Origin: Xanthostigma xanthostigma | Lineage: Eukaryota; Arthropoda; Insecta; Raphidioptera; Raphidiidae | Direction: 5' to 3' | Length of the DNA: 64,000 bases | Assembly (NCBI GenBank): GCA_963575645.1 | Contig: OY754466.1 | Span: 33,078,001 to 33,142,000, forward strand | In this document: positions 1-12,649 of the stretch, piece after piece | How positions within the stretch are numbered: position 1 is the first letter of the stretch | How the letters are laid out: each line of letters begins with the position of its first letter | Program-made: the position numbers and the translations under genes | Notes under the pieces: model-generated | The model's input: the letters and a program-made list of their open reading frames with translations, nothing else | Database searches by the model: none | Told to the model about the DNA's origin: nothing

Positions 1-550
1 TTAACCATTATTTTAACGCATACAAGCAGTTTTTACATGCTTTATGACAATTAGGGGCAAATAAGTCCTTATAGGCAAAATTGCTATATTTCATGAAGGT
101 AAGTCTATTTCCACTATAACATTCAAGTTTGGATCATTCTCTCATAAGAAAATGCAAACTGCATATTAACAATTATTTTAACGCAGACAAGCAGTTTTTA
201 CATGCTTTACGACAATTAGGTGTAAATGAGTCCTTATAGGCAAAATTGCTTTATTTCATGAGGGTTAGTCTATTTACACTATAACAATTACGTTTGGATC
301 ATTCTCTCATAAGAAAATGCAAACTGCATATTTACTATCATTTTAACGCTATTACAAGCAGTTTTTACATGCTTTATGACAATTAGGTGCAAATTAGTCC
401 TTATAGGCAAAATTGCTTTATTTCTTGAGGGAAAGTCTACTTACACTATAACATTCAGGTTTGGATCATTCTCTCATAAGAAAATGCAAACTGCATATTA
501 ACCATTATTTTAACGCATACAAGCAGTTTTTACATGCTTTATGACAATTA
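1..550 (+). repeat. 165-bp satellite array, left segment
   Basis: Three full monomers start at 1, 166 and 331, and a partial one starts at 498. The first two are 165 bp long. The third is 167 bp because of small insertions near 350. Each monomer begins with a TTAAC-like block and runs through an 'AAGCAGTTTTTACATGCTT' segment, a 'GGCAAAATTGC' segment and a 'TTTGGATCATTCTCTC' segment, ending in 'GCAAACTGCATA'. There is no coding potential. The last monomer is cut after its position 53, where the LINE fragment begins. I do not recognise the satellite as a named family. Confidence 0.97.
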
Positions 551-2094
551 AATTCTTTTGTTGCGTTTGCAATTTTGTTCAGTAATTGGTCTTTAGACTT
601 ATCTGATATAATGATCGTTGTATCGTCTGCATATATTAATACTTTTCCTGAAGTAATATGACTAGGCATATCGTTTATATACAGCAAAAATAGTATCGGT
701 CCCAAATTACTCCCTTGGGGCACCCCAGTGTTGACCTCGAAGGGCTGTGTTTTATATCCATTGATATTCATAACTAAACTGCGATGTTGCAGGTATGATT
801 GCATCCATTCGTAAGCATTGCCTCTTATTCCTGTTTCATTTAATTTTTGTAATAGAAAATTGTGATTGACCGTGTCAAAGGCAGAAGTTAAATCAAAGAA
901 TATTATTGCGACATAATTATACTGGTCCATTTGTTTAGTGACATAGTTTATAGTTTCACAACAAGCACTACAAGTGGAATGTTTAGGTCTGAAACCATGC
1001 TGGCATGATGTTAATAAATTATTCGTTGTAATGAAATTCATTAATCTGTTATACATTGAGGTTTCTAAAATTTTGGCGAGTATACTGATCAGTGATATCG
1101 GTCTGTAGTTTTCGATCGCTGTACAGTCATTTTTCTTATATATTGGAACAACTACAGCTGTTTTTAATTTATTGGGATATTGTCCCTGAGAATATGATAA
1201 ATTGACAATGTGAACAATCACATGTACAATTGTTGTAATAACATATTTTATTACCTTCGATGGCACGTCGTCGTTTCCACATGCTAGTGAATTGTTGAGT
1301 GTTGTGACAATTTTAAGAATTTCCATATCGTCAGTGGGATATAAATACATAGTATTGTTATTTCTTGTCGGTAGTGTACATTGTCTGGATAGTGTTCTAT
1401 AATGACCGTTCAGTTTTGTTTGAGCACTCGTAGTGAAGTATTCTCCGAACATATTTCCAACTTTATTCGGATCTTCAATTTTTTCCCCATTCATATTGCA
1501 GATTGTTATTTTATTATTTTTCCTTTTGGTATTTCCGGTCATGGTTTTGATTGTTTTCCATTTTTCTCGGTTTGTATTGTTTGCGTTAGAAATAATGTTA
1601 GTAATATGCTTATTTTTTGCTTGTCTTATATTTTTTGAATGTTGCTTTTTTTTTGCTTTGTATAAAGTTTCCAGGTCATTATCCTGATACTCCGCCTTCA
1701 AAAGAAATAAATTGTTGAGTTCTTCACCTTCAGCAATTAGTTCATTAGTAATCCATCCATTTTGAGGTGCTATGTTACAGAATTTTCTTGCTATTATCGG
1801 AAAACTAATAGCAAAACAGTGGTTAAAATTTTCCGTAAATAAATTACAAGCAGTTTGTAGATCATCGCTTGCCGTGATATCTTTCCAATCTGTATTTTGT
1901 AATAACCAGTACATGTAATTCATATTTATTTCATTAAATTGTCTTTTGTGTATTGTTTCTTTATTTTTAGTAAATTTTTCCCGATTCTTTACAATTTTCA
2001 TTGGTAGCTTTATTATTACTTTTTGAGCAAGGTGATCGCTGATGTTTAAGTTTATAACCGCACCTTGTATAACTGTCAAGTTTTTATTTAGCAC
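505..2094 (-). pseudogene. LINE reverse transcriptase fragment (ORF2-like), chimeric C-terminus
   Basis: An uninterrupted 529-codon frame. Residues 19-21 are SDH, the catalytic end of APE endonucleases. The same frame is open upstream of the GTG taken as start and reads S-I-D-Y-C before running into satellite, so the 'start' is only where the calling rule stopped. Residues about 305-500 are the reverse transcriptase. They include a YRPISL block near 330, HGFRPKHST at 366-374, motif A FFDLTSAFDTVNH with Asp401, motif B TGVPQGS at 456-462, and motif C YADD at 488-491. In this family the protein copies element RNA into DNA at a nicked target. Here the thumb and all later parts are absent. The last 14 residues before the stop (NCHKAC...) are read from satellite DNA at about 508-549. 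With no proper start, no full endonuclease and no thumb it should be inactive, although the lack of stops suggests that it arrived recently. Confidence 0.9.
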
Positions 2095-2138
2095 ACAATA
2101 GTCGATTGATTTTACTGATTTTTTGTTTATTTTTGTGG
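551..2138 (-). mobile_element. Non-LTR retrotransposon (LINE) fragment, truncated at both ends
   Basis: This 1,588-bp single-copy segment interrupts the satellite. Read on the minus strand it encodes the last part of an APE-type endonuclease (an S-I-D-Y block followed by an SDH motif) and then a reverse transcriptase through catalytic motif C. Both ends of the element are missing: most of the endonuclease on the 5' side (right), and everything after the YADD box plus the 3' UTR and tail on the 3' side (left). No target-site duplication and no poly(A) is visible. Twenty bp of the host monomer (monomer positions 54-73) are missing at the junction. This fits capture of a fragment during break repair or later deletion better than normal target-primed insertion. 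The motif set fits the Jockey/CR1-like APE LINEs; the exact clade is not resolved. Confidence 0.93.
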
Positions 2139-5100
2139 GGCAAAATTGCTTTATTTCATGAAGGTTAGTCTATTTACACTATAACATTCAGGTTTGGATC
2201 ATTCTCTCATAAGAAAATGCAAACTGCATATTAACCATTATTTTAACGCAGCCAAGCAGTTTTTACATGCTTCACGACAATTGCGTGCAAATGAGTCCTT
2301 ATAGGCAAAATTGCTTTTTTTTACAAAGGTAAGTCTATTTTCACTATAACATTCAGGTTTGGATCATTCTCTCATAAGAAAATGCAAACTGCATATTAAC
2401 CATTATTTTAACGCATACAAGCAGTTTTTACATGCTTTATGACAATTAGGGGCAAATGAGTCCTTATAGGCAAAATTGCTTTATTTCATAAAGGGTAAGT
2501 CTATTTACACTATAACATTCAGGTTTGGATCTTTCTCTCATAAGAAAATGCAAACTGCATATTAACCATTATTTAAACGGAGACAAGCAGTTTTTACATG
2601 CTTTACGACAATTAGGTGCAAATGAGTCTTTATAGGCAAAATTGCTTTATTTCATGAAGGTAAGTCTATTTACACTATAACATTTAGGTTTGGATCATTC
2701 TCTCATAAGAAAATGCAAACTGCATATTAACCATTATTTTAACGCATACAAGCAGTTTTTACAAGTTTATGACAATTAGGTGCAAATGAGTCCTTATAAG
2801 CAAAATTGCTTAATTTCATGAGGGTTAGTCTATTTACACTATAACAATTACGTTTGGATCATTCTCTCATAAGAAAATGCAAACTGCATATTTACTATCA
2901 TTTTAACGCTTACAAGCAGTTTTTACATGCTTTAGGACAATTAGGTGCAAATAAGTCCTTATAGGCAAAATTGCTTTATTTCTTGAGGGTAAGTCTATTT
3001 ACACTATAACATTCAGGTTTGGATCATTCTCTCATAAGAAAATGCAAACTGCATATTAACCATTATTTTAACGCATACAAGCAGTTTTTACATGCTTTAT
3101 GACAATTAGGGGCAAATAAGTCCTTATAGGCAAAATTGCTTTATTTCGTGAAGGTAAGTCTATTTACACTATAACATTCAGGTTTGGATCATTCTCTCAT
3201 AAGAAAATGCAAACTGCATATTAACCATTATTTTTACGCAGACAAGCAGTTTTTACATGCTTTACGACAATTAGGTGCAAATGAGTCCTTATAGGCAAAA
3301 TTGCTTTATTTCATGAGGGTTAGTCTATTTACACTATAACATTTAGGTTTGGATCATTCTCTCATAAGGAAATGCAAACTGCATATTAACTATCATTTTA
3401 ACGCTTACAAGCAGTTTTTACATGCTTTATGACAATTAGGGGCAAATGGGTCCTTATAGGCAAAATTGCTTTATTTTACAAATGTTAGTCTATTTTCACT
3501 ATAACATTCAGGTTTGGATCATTCTCTCATAAGAAAATGCAAACTGCCTATTAACCATTATTTTAACGCATACAAGCAGTTTTTACATGCTTTATGACAA
3601 TTAGGGGCACATGAGTCCTTATAGGCAAAATTGCTTTATTTCATGAAGGGTAAGTCTATTTACACTATAACATTCAGGTTTGGATCTTTCTCTCATAAGA
3701 AAATGCAAACTGCATATATACCATTATTTAAACGCAGACAAGCAGTTTTTACATGCTTTACGACAATTAGGTGCAAATGAGTCTTTATAGGCAAAATTGC
3801 TTTATTTCATGAGGGTAAGTCTACTTACACTATAACATTTAGGTTTGGATCATTCTCTCATAAGAAAATGCAAACTGCATATTAACCATTATTTTAACGC
3901 ATACAAGCAGTTTTTACAAGCTTTATGACAATTAGGTGCAAATGAGTCCTTATAGGCAAAATTGCTTAATTTCATGAGGGTTAGTGTATTTACACTATAA
4001 CATTTAGGTTTGGATCATTCTTTCATAAGAAAATGCAAACTGCATATTTACTATCATTATAAAGCATACAAGCAGTTTTTACATGCTTTATGACAATTAG
4101 GTGCAAATGAGTCCTTATAGGCAAAATTGCTTTATTTCATGAGGGTAAGTCTATTTACATTATAACATTCAGGTTTGGATCATTCTCTCATAAGAAAATG
4201 CAAACTGAATATTAACCATTATTTTAACGCATACAAGCAGTTTTTACATGCTTTATGACAATTAGGGGCAAATGGGTCCTTATAGGCAAAATTGCTTTAT
4301 TTCATGAAGGTTAGTCTATTTACACTATAACATTCAGGTTTGGATTATTCTCTCATAAGAAAATGCAAACTGCTTATTAACCATTATTTTAACGCAGACA
4401 AGCAGTTTTTACATGCTTCACGACAATTGCGTGTAAATGAGTCCTTATAGGCAAAATTGCTTTATTTTACAAAGGTAAGTCTATTTACACTATATCATTC
4501 AGGTTTGGATCATTCTCTCATAAGAAAATGCAAACTGCATATTAACCATTATTTTAACGCATACAAGCAGTTTTTACATGCTTTATGACAATTAGGTGCA
4601 AATGAGTCCTTATAGGCAAAATTGCTTTATTTCATGAGGGTAAGTCTATTTACACTATAACATTCAGGTTTGGATCATTCTCTCATAAGAAAATGCAAAC
4701 TGAATATTGACTATCATTTTCACGCAGACAAGCAGTTTTTACATGGTTTACGACAATTAGGTGCAAATAAGTCCCTAAAGGCAAAATTGTTTTATTTCAC
4801 AAAGGTAAGTCTACTTTCACTATAACATTCAGGTTTGGATCATTCTCTCATAAGAAAATGCAAACTGCATATTAACCATTATTTTAACGCAGAGAAGCAG
4901 TTTTTACATGCTTCACGACAATTGCGTGCAAATGAGTCCTTATAGGCAAAATTGCTTTATTTTACAAAGGTAAGTCTATTTACACTATAACATTCAGGTT
5001 TGGATCATTTTCTCATAAGAAAATGCAAACTTCATATAAACCATTATTTTAACGCATACAAGCAGTTTTTACATGCTTTATGACAATTAGGGGCAAATGG

Positions 5101-8100
5101 GTCCTTATAGGCAAAATTGCTTTATTTCATGAAGGTTAGTCTATTTACACTATAACATTCAGGTTTGGATTATTCTCTCATAAGAAAATGCAAACTGCAT
5201 ATTAACCATTATTTTAACGCAGACAAGCAGTTTTTACATGCTTTACGACAATTAGGTGCAAATGAGTCCTTATAAGCGAAATTGCTTTATTTCACAAAGG
5301 TAAGTTTACTTACACTATAACATTCAGGCTTGGATCATTCTCTCACAAGAAAATGCAAACTGCATATTAACTATTATTTTAACGCATACAAGCAGTTTTT
5401 ACATGCTTTATGACAATTAGGTGCAAATGAGTCCTTATAGGCAAAATTGCTTTATTTCATGAGGGTTAGTCTATTTACACTATAACATTTAGGTTTGGAT
5501 CATTCTCTCATAAGAAAATGCAAACTGCATATTAACCATTATTTTAACGCAGACAAGCAGTTTTTACATGCTTCACGACAATTGCGTGCAAATGAGTCCT
5601 TATAGGCAAAATTGCTTTATTTCATGAGGGTTAGTCTATTTACACTATAACATTCAGGTTTGGATCATTCTCTCATAAGAAAATGCAAACTGCATATTAA
5701 CCATTATTTTAACGCATACAAGCAGTTTTTACAAGCTTTATGACAATTAGGTGCAAATGAGTCCTTATAGGCAAAATTGCTTAATTTCATGAGGGTTAGT
5801 CTATTTACACTATAACATTTAGGTTTGGATCATTCTTTCATAAGAAAATGCAAACTGCATATTTACTATCATTATAAAGCATACAAGCAGTTTTTACATG
5901 CTTTATGACAATTAGGTGCAAATGAGTCCTTATAGGCAAAATTGCTTTATTTCATGAGGGTAAGTCTATTTACATTATAACATTCAGGTTTGGATCATTC
6001 TCTCATAAGAAAATGCAAACTGAATATTAACCATTATTTTAACGCATACAAGCAGTTTTTACATGCTTTATGACAATTAGGGGCAAATGGGTCCTTATAG
6101 GCAAAATTGCTTTATTTCATGAAGGTTAGTCTATTTACACTATAACATTCAGGTTTGGATTATTCTCTCATAAGAAAATGCAAACTGCATATTAACCATT
6201 ATTTTAACGCAGACAAGCAGTTTTTACATGCTTCACGACAATTGCGTGTAAATGAGTCCTTATAGGCAAAATTGCTTTATTTTACAAAGGTAAGTCTATT
6301 TACACTATACCATTCAGGTTTGGATCATTCTCTCATAAGAAAAAGCAAACTGCATATTAACCATTATTTTAACGCATACAAGCAGTTTTTACAAGTTTTA
6401 TGACAATTAGGTGCAAATGAGTCCTTAAAGGCAAAATTGCTTTATTTCATGAAGGTTAGTCTATTTACACTATAACATTTAGGTTTGGATCATTCTTTCA
6501 TAAGAAAATGCAAACTGCATATTTACTATCATTTTAACGCATACAAGCAGTTTTTACATGCTTTATGACTATTAGGGGCAAACGAGTCCTTATAGGCAAA
6601 ATTGCTTTATTTCATGAAGGTAAGTCTATTTACACTATAACATTCAGGTTTGGATCATTCTCTCGTAAGGAAATGCAAACTGCATATTAACCATTTTTTT
6701 AACGCTGACAGGCAGTTTTTACATGCTTTACGACAATTAGGTGTAAATGAGTCCTTATAAGCGAAATTGCTTTATTTCACAAAGGTAAGTTTACTTACAC
6801 TATAACATTCAGGTTTGGATCATTCTCTCACAAGAAAATGCAAACTGCATATTAACTATTATTTTAACGCATACAAGCAGTTTTTACATGCTTTATGACA
6901 ATTAGGTGCAAATGAGTCCTTATAGGCAAAATTACTTTATTTCATGAGGGTAAGTCTATTTACACTATAACATTCAGGTTTGGATCATTCTCTCATAAGA
7001 AAATGCAAACTGAATATTGACTATCATTTTCACGCAGACAAGCAGTTTTTACATGGTTTACGACAATTAGGTGCAAATAAGTCCCTAAAGGCAAAATTGT
7101 TTTATTTCACAAAGGTAAGTCTACTTTCACTATAACATTCAGGTTTGGATCATTCTCTCATAAGAAAATGCAAACTGCATATTAACCATTATTTTAACGC
7201 AGAGAAGCAGTTTTTACATGCTTCACGACAATTGCGTGCAAATGAGTCCTTATAGGCAAAATAGCTTTATTTTACAAAGGTAAGTCTATTTACACTATAA
7301 CATTCAGGTTTGGATCATTTTCTCATAAGAAAATGCAAACTTCATATAAACCATTATTTTAACGCATACAAGCAGTTTTTACATGCTTTACGACAATTAG
7401 GTGCAAATGAGTCCTTATAAGCGAAATTGCTTTATTTCACAAAGGTAAGTTTACTTACACTATAACATTCAGGCTTGGATCATTCTCTCACAAGAAAATG
7501 CAAACTGCATATTAACTATTATTTTAACGCATACAAGCAGTTTTTACATGCTTTATGACAATTAGGTGCAAATGAGTCCTTATAGGCAAAATTGCTTTAT
7601 TTCATGAGGGTTAGTCTATTTACACTATAACATTTAGGTTTGGATCATTCTCTCATAAGAAAATGCAAACTGCATATTAACCATTATTTTAACGCATACA
7701 AGCAGTTTTTACATGCTTTATGACAATTAGGGGCAAATAAGTCCTTATAGGCAAAATTGCTTTATTTCGTGAAGGTAAGTCTATTTACACTATAACATTC
7801 AGGTTTGGATCTTTCTCTCATAAGAAAATGCAAACTGCATATTAACCATTATTTTAACGCAGACAAGCAGTTTTTACATGCTTCACGACAATTGCGTGCA
7901 AATGAGTCCTTATAGGCAAAATTGCTTTATTTCATGAGGGTAAGTCTATTTACACTATAACATTCAGGTTTGGATCATTCTCTCATAAGAAAATGCAAAC
8001 TGCATATTAACCATTATTTTAACGCATACAAGCAGTTTTTACATGCTTTATGACAATTAGGGGCAAATAAGTCCTTATAGGCAAAATTGCTTTATTTTGT

Positions 8101-8734
8101 GAAGGTAAGTCTATTTACACTATAACATTCAGGTTTGGATCATTCTCTCATAAGAAAATGCAAACTGCATATTAACCATTATTTTAACGCAGACAAGCAG
8201 TTTTTACATGCTTTACGACAATTAGGTGCAAATGAGCCCTTATAGGCAAAATTGCTTTATTTCATGAGGGTTAGTCTATTTACACTATAACATTTAGGTT
8301 TGGATCATTCTCTCATAAGAAAATGCAAACTGCATATTTACTATCATTTTAACGCTTACAAGCAGTTTTTACATGCTTTATGACAATTAGGTGCAAATAA
8401 GTCCTTATAGGCAAAATTGCTTTATTTCATGAGGGTAAGTCTATTTACACTATAACATTCAGGTTTGGATCATTCTCTCATAAGAAAATGCAAACTGCAT
8501 ATTAACCATTCTTTTAACGCATACAAGCAGTTTTTACATGATTTATGACAATTAGGGGCAAATTGGTCCTTATAGGCAAAATTGCTTTATTTCATGAAAG
8601 GTAAGTCTATTTACACTATAACATTCAGGTTTGGATCTTTCTCTCATAAGAAAATGCAAACTGCATATATACCATTATTTAAACGCAGACAAGCAGTTTT
8701 TACATGCTTTACGACAATTAGGTGCAAATGAGTC

Positions 8735-10504
8735 TTTATAGGCAAAATTGCTTTATTTCATGAGGGTAAGTCTATTAACACTATAACTTTCAGGTTTGGA
8801 TCATTCTCTCATAAGAAAATGCAAACTGCATATTAACCATTATTTTAACGCATACAAGCAGTTTTTACAAGCTTTATGACAATTAGGTGCAAATGAGTCC
8901 TTATAGGCAAAATTGCCTAATTTCATGAGGGTTAGTCTATTTACACTATAACATTTAGGTTTGGATCATTCTTTCATAAGAAAATGCAAACTGCATATTT
9001 ACTATCATTTTAACGAATACAAGCAGTTTTTACATGCTTTATGACAATTAGGTGCAAATGAGTCTTTATAGGCAAAATTGCTTTATTTCATGAGGGTAAG
9101 TCTATTAACACTATAACTTTCAGGTTTGGATCATTCTCTCATAAGAAAATGCAAACTGCATATTAACCATTATTTTAACGCATACAAGCAGTTTTTACAA
9201 GCTTTATGACAATTAGGGGCAAATGGGTCCTTATAGGCAAAATTGCTTTATTTCATTAAGGTAAGTATATTTAGACTATAACATTCAGGTTTGGATCATT
9301 CTCTCATAAGAAAATGCAAACTGCATATTAACCATTATTTTAACGCTGACAAGCAGTTTTTACATGCTTTATGACAATTGGGGGCAAATAAGTCCTTATA
9401 GGCAAAATTGCTTTATTTCATGAAGGTAAGTCTATTTACACTATAACATTCAGGTTTGGATCATTCTCTCATAAGAAAATGCAAACTGCATATTAACTAT
9501 TAGTTTAACGCATACAAGCAGTTTTTACAAGCTTTATGACAATTAGGTGCAAATGAGTCCTTATAGGCAAAATTGCTTTATTTCATGAGGGTTAGTCTAT
9601 TTACACTATAACATTTAGGTTTGGATCATTCTCTCATAAGAAAATGCAAACTGCATATTTACTATCATTTTAACGCATTTAAGCAGTTTTTACATGCTTT
9701 ATGACAATTAGGTGCAAATGAGTCCTTATAGGCAAAATTGCTTTATTTCATGAGGGTAAGTCTATTTACACTATAACATTCAGGTTTGGATTATTCTCTC
9801 ATAAGAAAATGCAAACTGCATATTAACCATTATTTTAACGCATACAAGCAGTTTTTACATGCTTAATGACAATTAGGGGCAAATGAGTCCTTATAGGCTA
9901 AACTGCTTTATTTCATGAAGGTTAGTCTATTTACACTATAACATTCAGGTTTGGATCATTCTCTCATAAGAAAATGCAAACTGCATATTAACCATTATTT
10001 TAACGCAGACAAGCAGTTTTTACATGCTTCACGACAATTGCGTGCAAATGAGTCCTTATAGGCAAAATTGCTTTATTTTAAAAAGGTAAGACTATTTACA
10101 CTATAACATTCAGGTTTGGATCATTCTCTCATAAGAAAATGCAAACTGCATATTAACCATTATTTTAACGCATACAAGCAGTTTTTACAAGCTTTATGAC
10201 AATTAGGTGCAAATGTGTCTATATAGGCAAAATTGCTTAATTTCATGAGGGTTAGTCTATTTACACTATAACATTTAGGTTTGGATCATTCTTTCATAAG
10301 AAAATGCAAACTGCATATTTACTATCATTTTAACGCATACAAGCAGTTTTTACATGCTTTATGACAATTAGGTGCAAATGAGTCCTTATAGGCAAAATTG
10401 CTTTATTTCATGAGGGTAAGTCTATTTACACTATAACATTCAGGTTTGGATCATTCTCTCATAAGAAAATGCAAACTGCATATTAACCATTATTTTAACG
10501 CATA
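8735..10504 (+). repeat. Satellite duplication block, 13-monomer offset (copy 1)
   Basis: This 1,770-bp run of monomers matches 10880-12649 at an offset of 2,145 bp, exactly 13 x 165. Shared private variants include 'TCTATTAACACTATAACTTT', 'CCTAATTTCATGAGGG', 'TTCATTAAGGTAAGTATA' and 'GGCTAAACTGC'. The match starts after an AGTCT/AGTCC difference at 8734/10879 and stops at a CATAC/CATAA difference at 10505/12650. I saw no differences inside. Confidence 0.85.
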
Positions 10505-10879
10505 CAAGCAGTTTTTACATGCTTTATGACAATTAGGGGCAAATGGGTCCTTATAGGCAAAATTGCTTTATTTCATGAAGGTTAGTCTATTTACACTATA
10601 ACATTCAGGTTTGGATTTTTCTCTCAAAAGAAAATGCAAACTGCATATTAACCATTATTTTAACGCAGACAAGCAGTTTTTACATGCTTCACGACAATTG
10701 CGTGCAAATGAGTCCTTATAGGCAAAATTGCTTTATTTTACAAAGGTAAGTCTATTTACACTATAACATTCAGGTTTGGATCATTCTCTCATAAGAAAAT
10801 GCAAACTGCATATTAACCATTATTTTAACGCATAAAAGCAGTTTTTACTAGCTTTATGACAATTAGGGGCAAATGAGTC

Positions 10880-12649
10880 CTTATAGGCAAAATTGCTTTA
10901 TTTCATGAGGGTAAGTCTATTAACACTATAACTTTCAGGTTTGGATCATTCTCTCATAAGAAAATGCAAACTGCATATTAACCATTATTTTAACGCATAC
11001 AAGCAGTTTTTACAAGCTTTATGACAATTAGGTGCAAATGAGTCCTTATAGGCAAAATTGCCTAATTTCATGAGGGTTAGTCTATTTACACTATAACATT
11101 TAGGTTTGGATCATTCTTTCATAAGAAAATGCAAACTGCATATTTACTATCATTTTAACGAATACAAGCAGTTTTTACATGCTTTATGACAATTAGGTGC
11201 AAATGAGTCTTTATAGGCAAAATTGCTTTATTTCATGAGGGTAAGTCTATTAACACTATAACTTTCAGGTTTGGATCATTCTCTCATAAGAAAATGCAAA
11301 CTGCATATTAACCATTATTTTAACGCATACAAGCAGTTTTTACAAGCTTTATGACAATTAGGGGCAAATGGGTCCTTATAGGCAAAATTGCTTTATTTCA
11401 TTAAGGTAAGTATATTTAGACTATAACATTCAGGTTTGGATCATTCTCTCATAAGAAAATGCAAACTGCATATTAACCATTATTTTAACGCTGACAAGCA
11501 GTTTTTACATGCTTTATGACAATTGGGGGCAAATAAGTCCTTATAGGCAAAATTGCTTTATTTCATGAAGGTAAGTCTATTTACACTATAACATTCAGGT
11601 TTGGATCATTCTCTCATAAGAAAATGCAAACTGCATATTAACTATTAGTTTAACGCATACAAGCAGTTTTTACAAGCTTTATGACAATTAGGTGCAAATG
11701 AGTCCTTATAGGCAAAATTGCTTTATTTCATGAGGGTTAGTCTATTTACACTATAACATTTAGGTTTGGATCATTCTCTCATAAGAAAATGCAAACTGCA
11801 TATTTACTATCATTTTAACGCATTTAAGCAGTTTTTACATGCTTTATGACAATTAGGTGCAAATGAGTCCTTATAGGCAAAATTGCTTTATTTCATGAGG
11901 GTAAGTCTATTTACACTATAACATTCAGGTTTGGATTATTCTCTCATAAGAAAATGCAAACTGCATATTAACCATTATTTTAACGCATACAAGCAGTTTT
12001 TACATGCTTAATGACAATTAGGGGCAAATGAGTCCTTATAGGCTAAACTGCTTTATTTCATGAAGGTTAGTCTATTTACACTATAACATTCAGGTTTGGA
12101 TCATTCTCTCATAAGAAAATGCAAACTGCATATTAACCATTATTTTAACGCAGACAAGCAGTTTTTACATGCTTCACGACAATTGCGTGCAAATGAGTCC
12201 TTATAGGCAAAATTGCTTTATTTTAAAAAGGTAAGACTATTTACACTATAACATTCAGGTTTGGATCATTCTCTCATAAGAAAATGCAAACTGCATATTA
12301 ACCATTATTTTAACGCATACAAGCAGTTTTTACAAGCTTTATGACAATTAGGTGCAAATGTGTCTATATAGGCAAAATTGCTTAATTTCATGAGGGTTAG
12401 TCTATTTACACTATAACATTTAGGTTTGGATCATTCTTTCATAAGAAAATGCAAACTGCATATTTACTATCATTTTAACGCATACAAGCAGTTTTTACAT
12501 GCTTTATGACAATTAGGTGCAAATGAGTCCTTATAGGCAAAATTGCTTTATTTCATGAGGGTAAGTCTATTTACACTATAACATTCAGGTTTGGATCATT
12601 CTCTCATAAGAAAATGCAAACTGCATATTAACCATTATTTTAACGCATA
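10880..12649 (+). repeat. Satellite duplication block, 13-monomer offset (copy 2)
   Basis: Second copy of 8735-10504. The next monomer (CATAAAAGCAGTTTTTACTAG) matches 10830-10850, so the copy boundary falls inside a further repeated unit, as expected for unequal exchange between sister arrays. Confidence 0.85.

Noticed and set aside
1402-1687. Two plus-strand open frames of 78 and 84 codons
   Set aside because: They lie wholly antisense to the LINE reverse transcriptase frame and show only T-rich hydrophobic translation; they are shadows of that frame.
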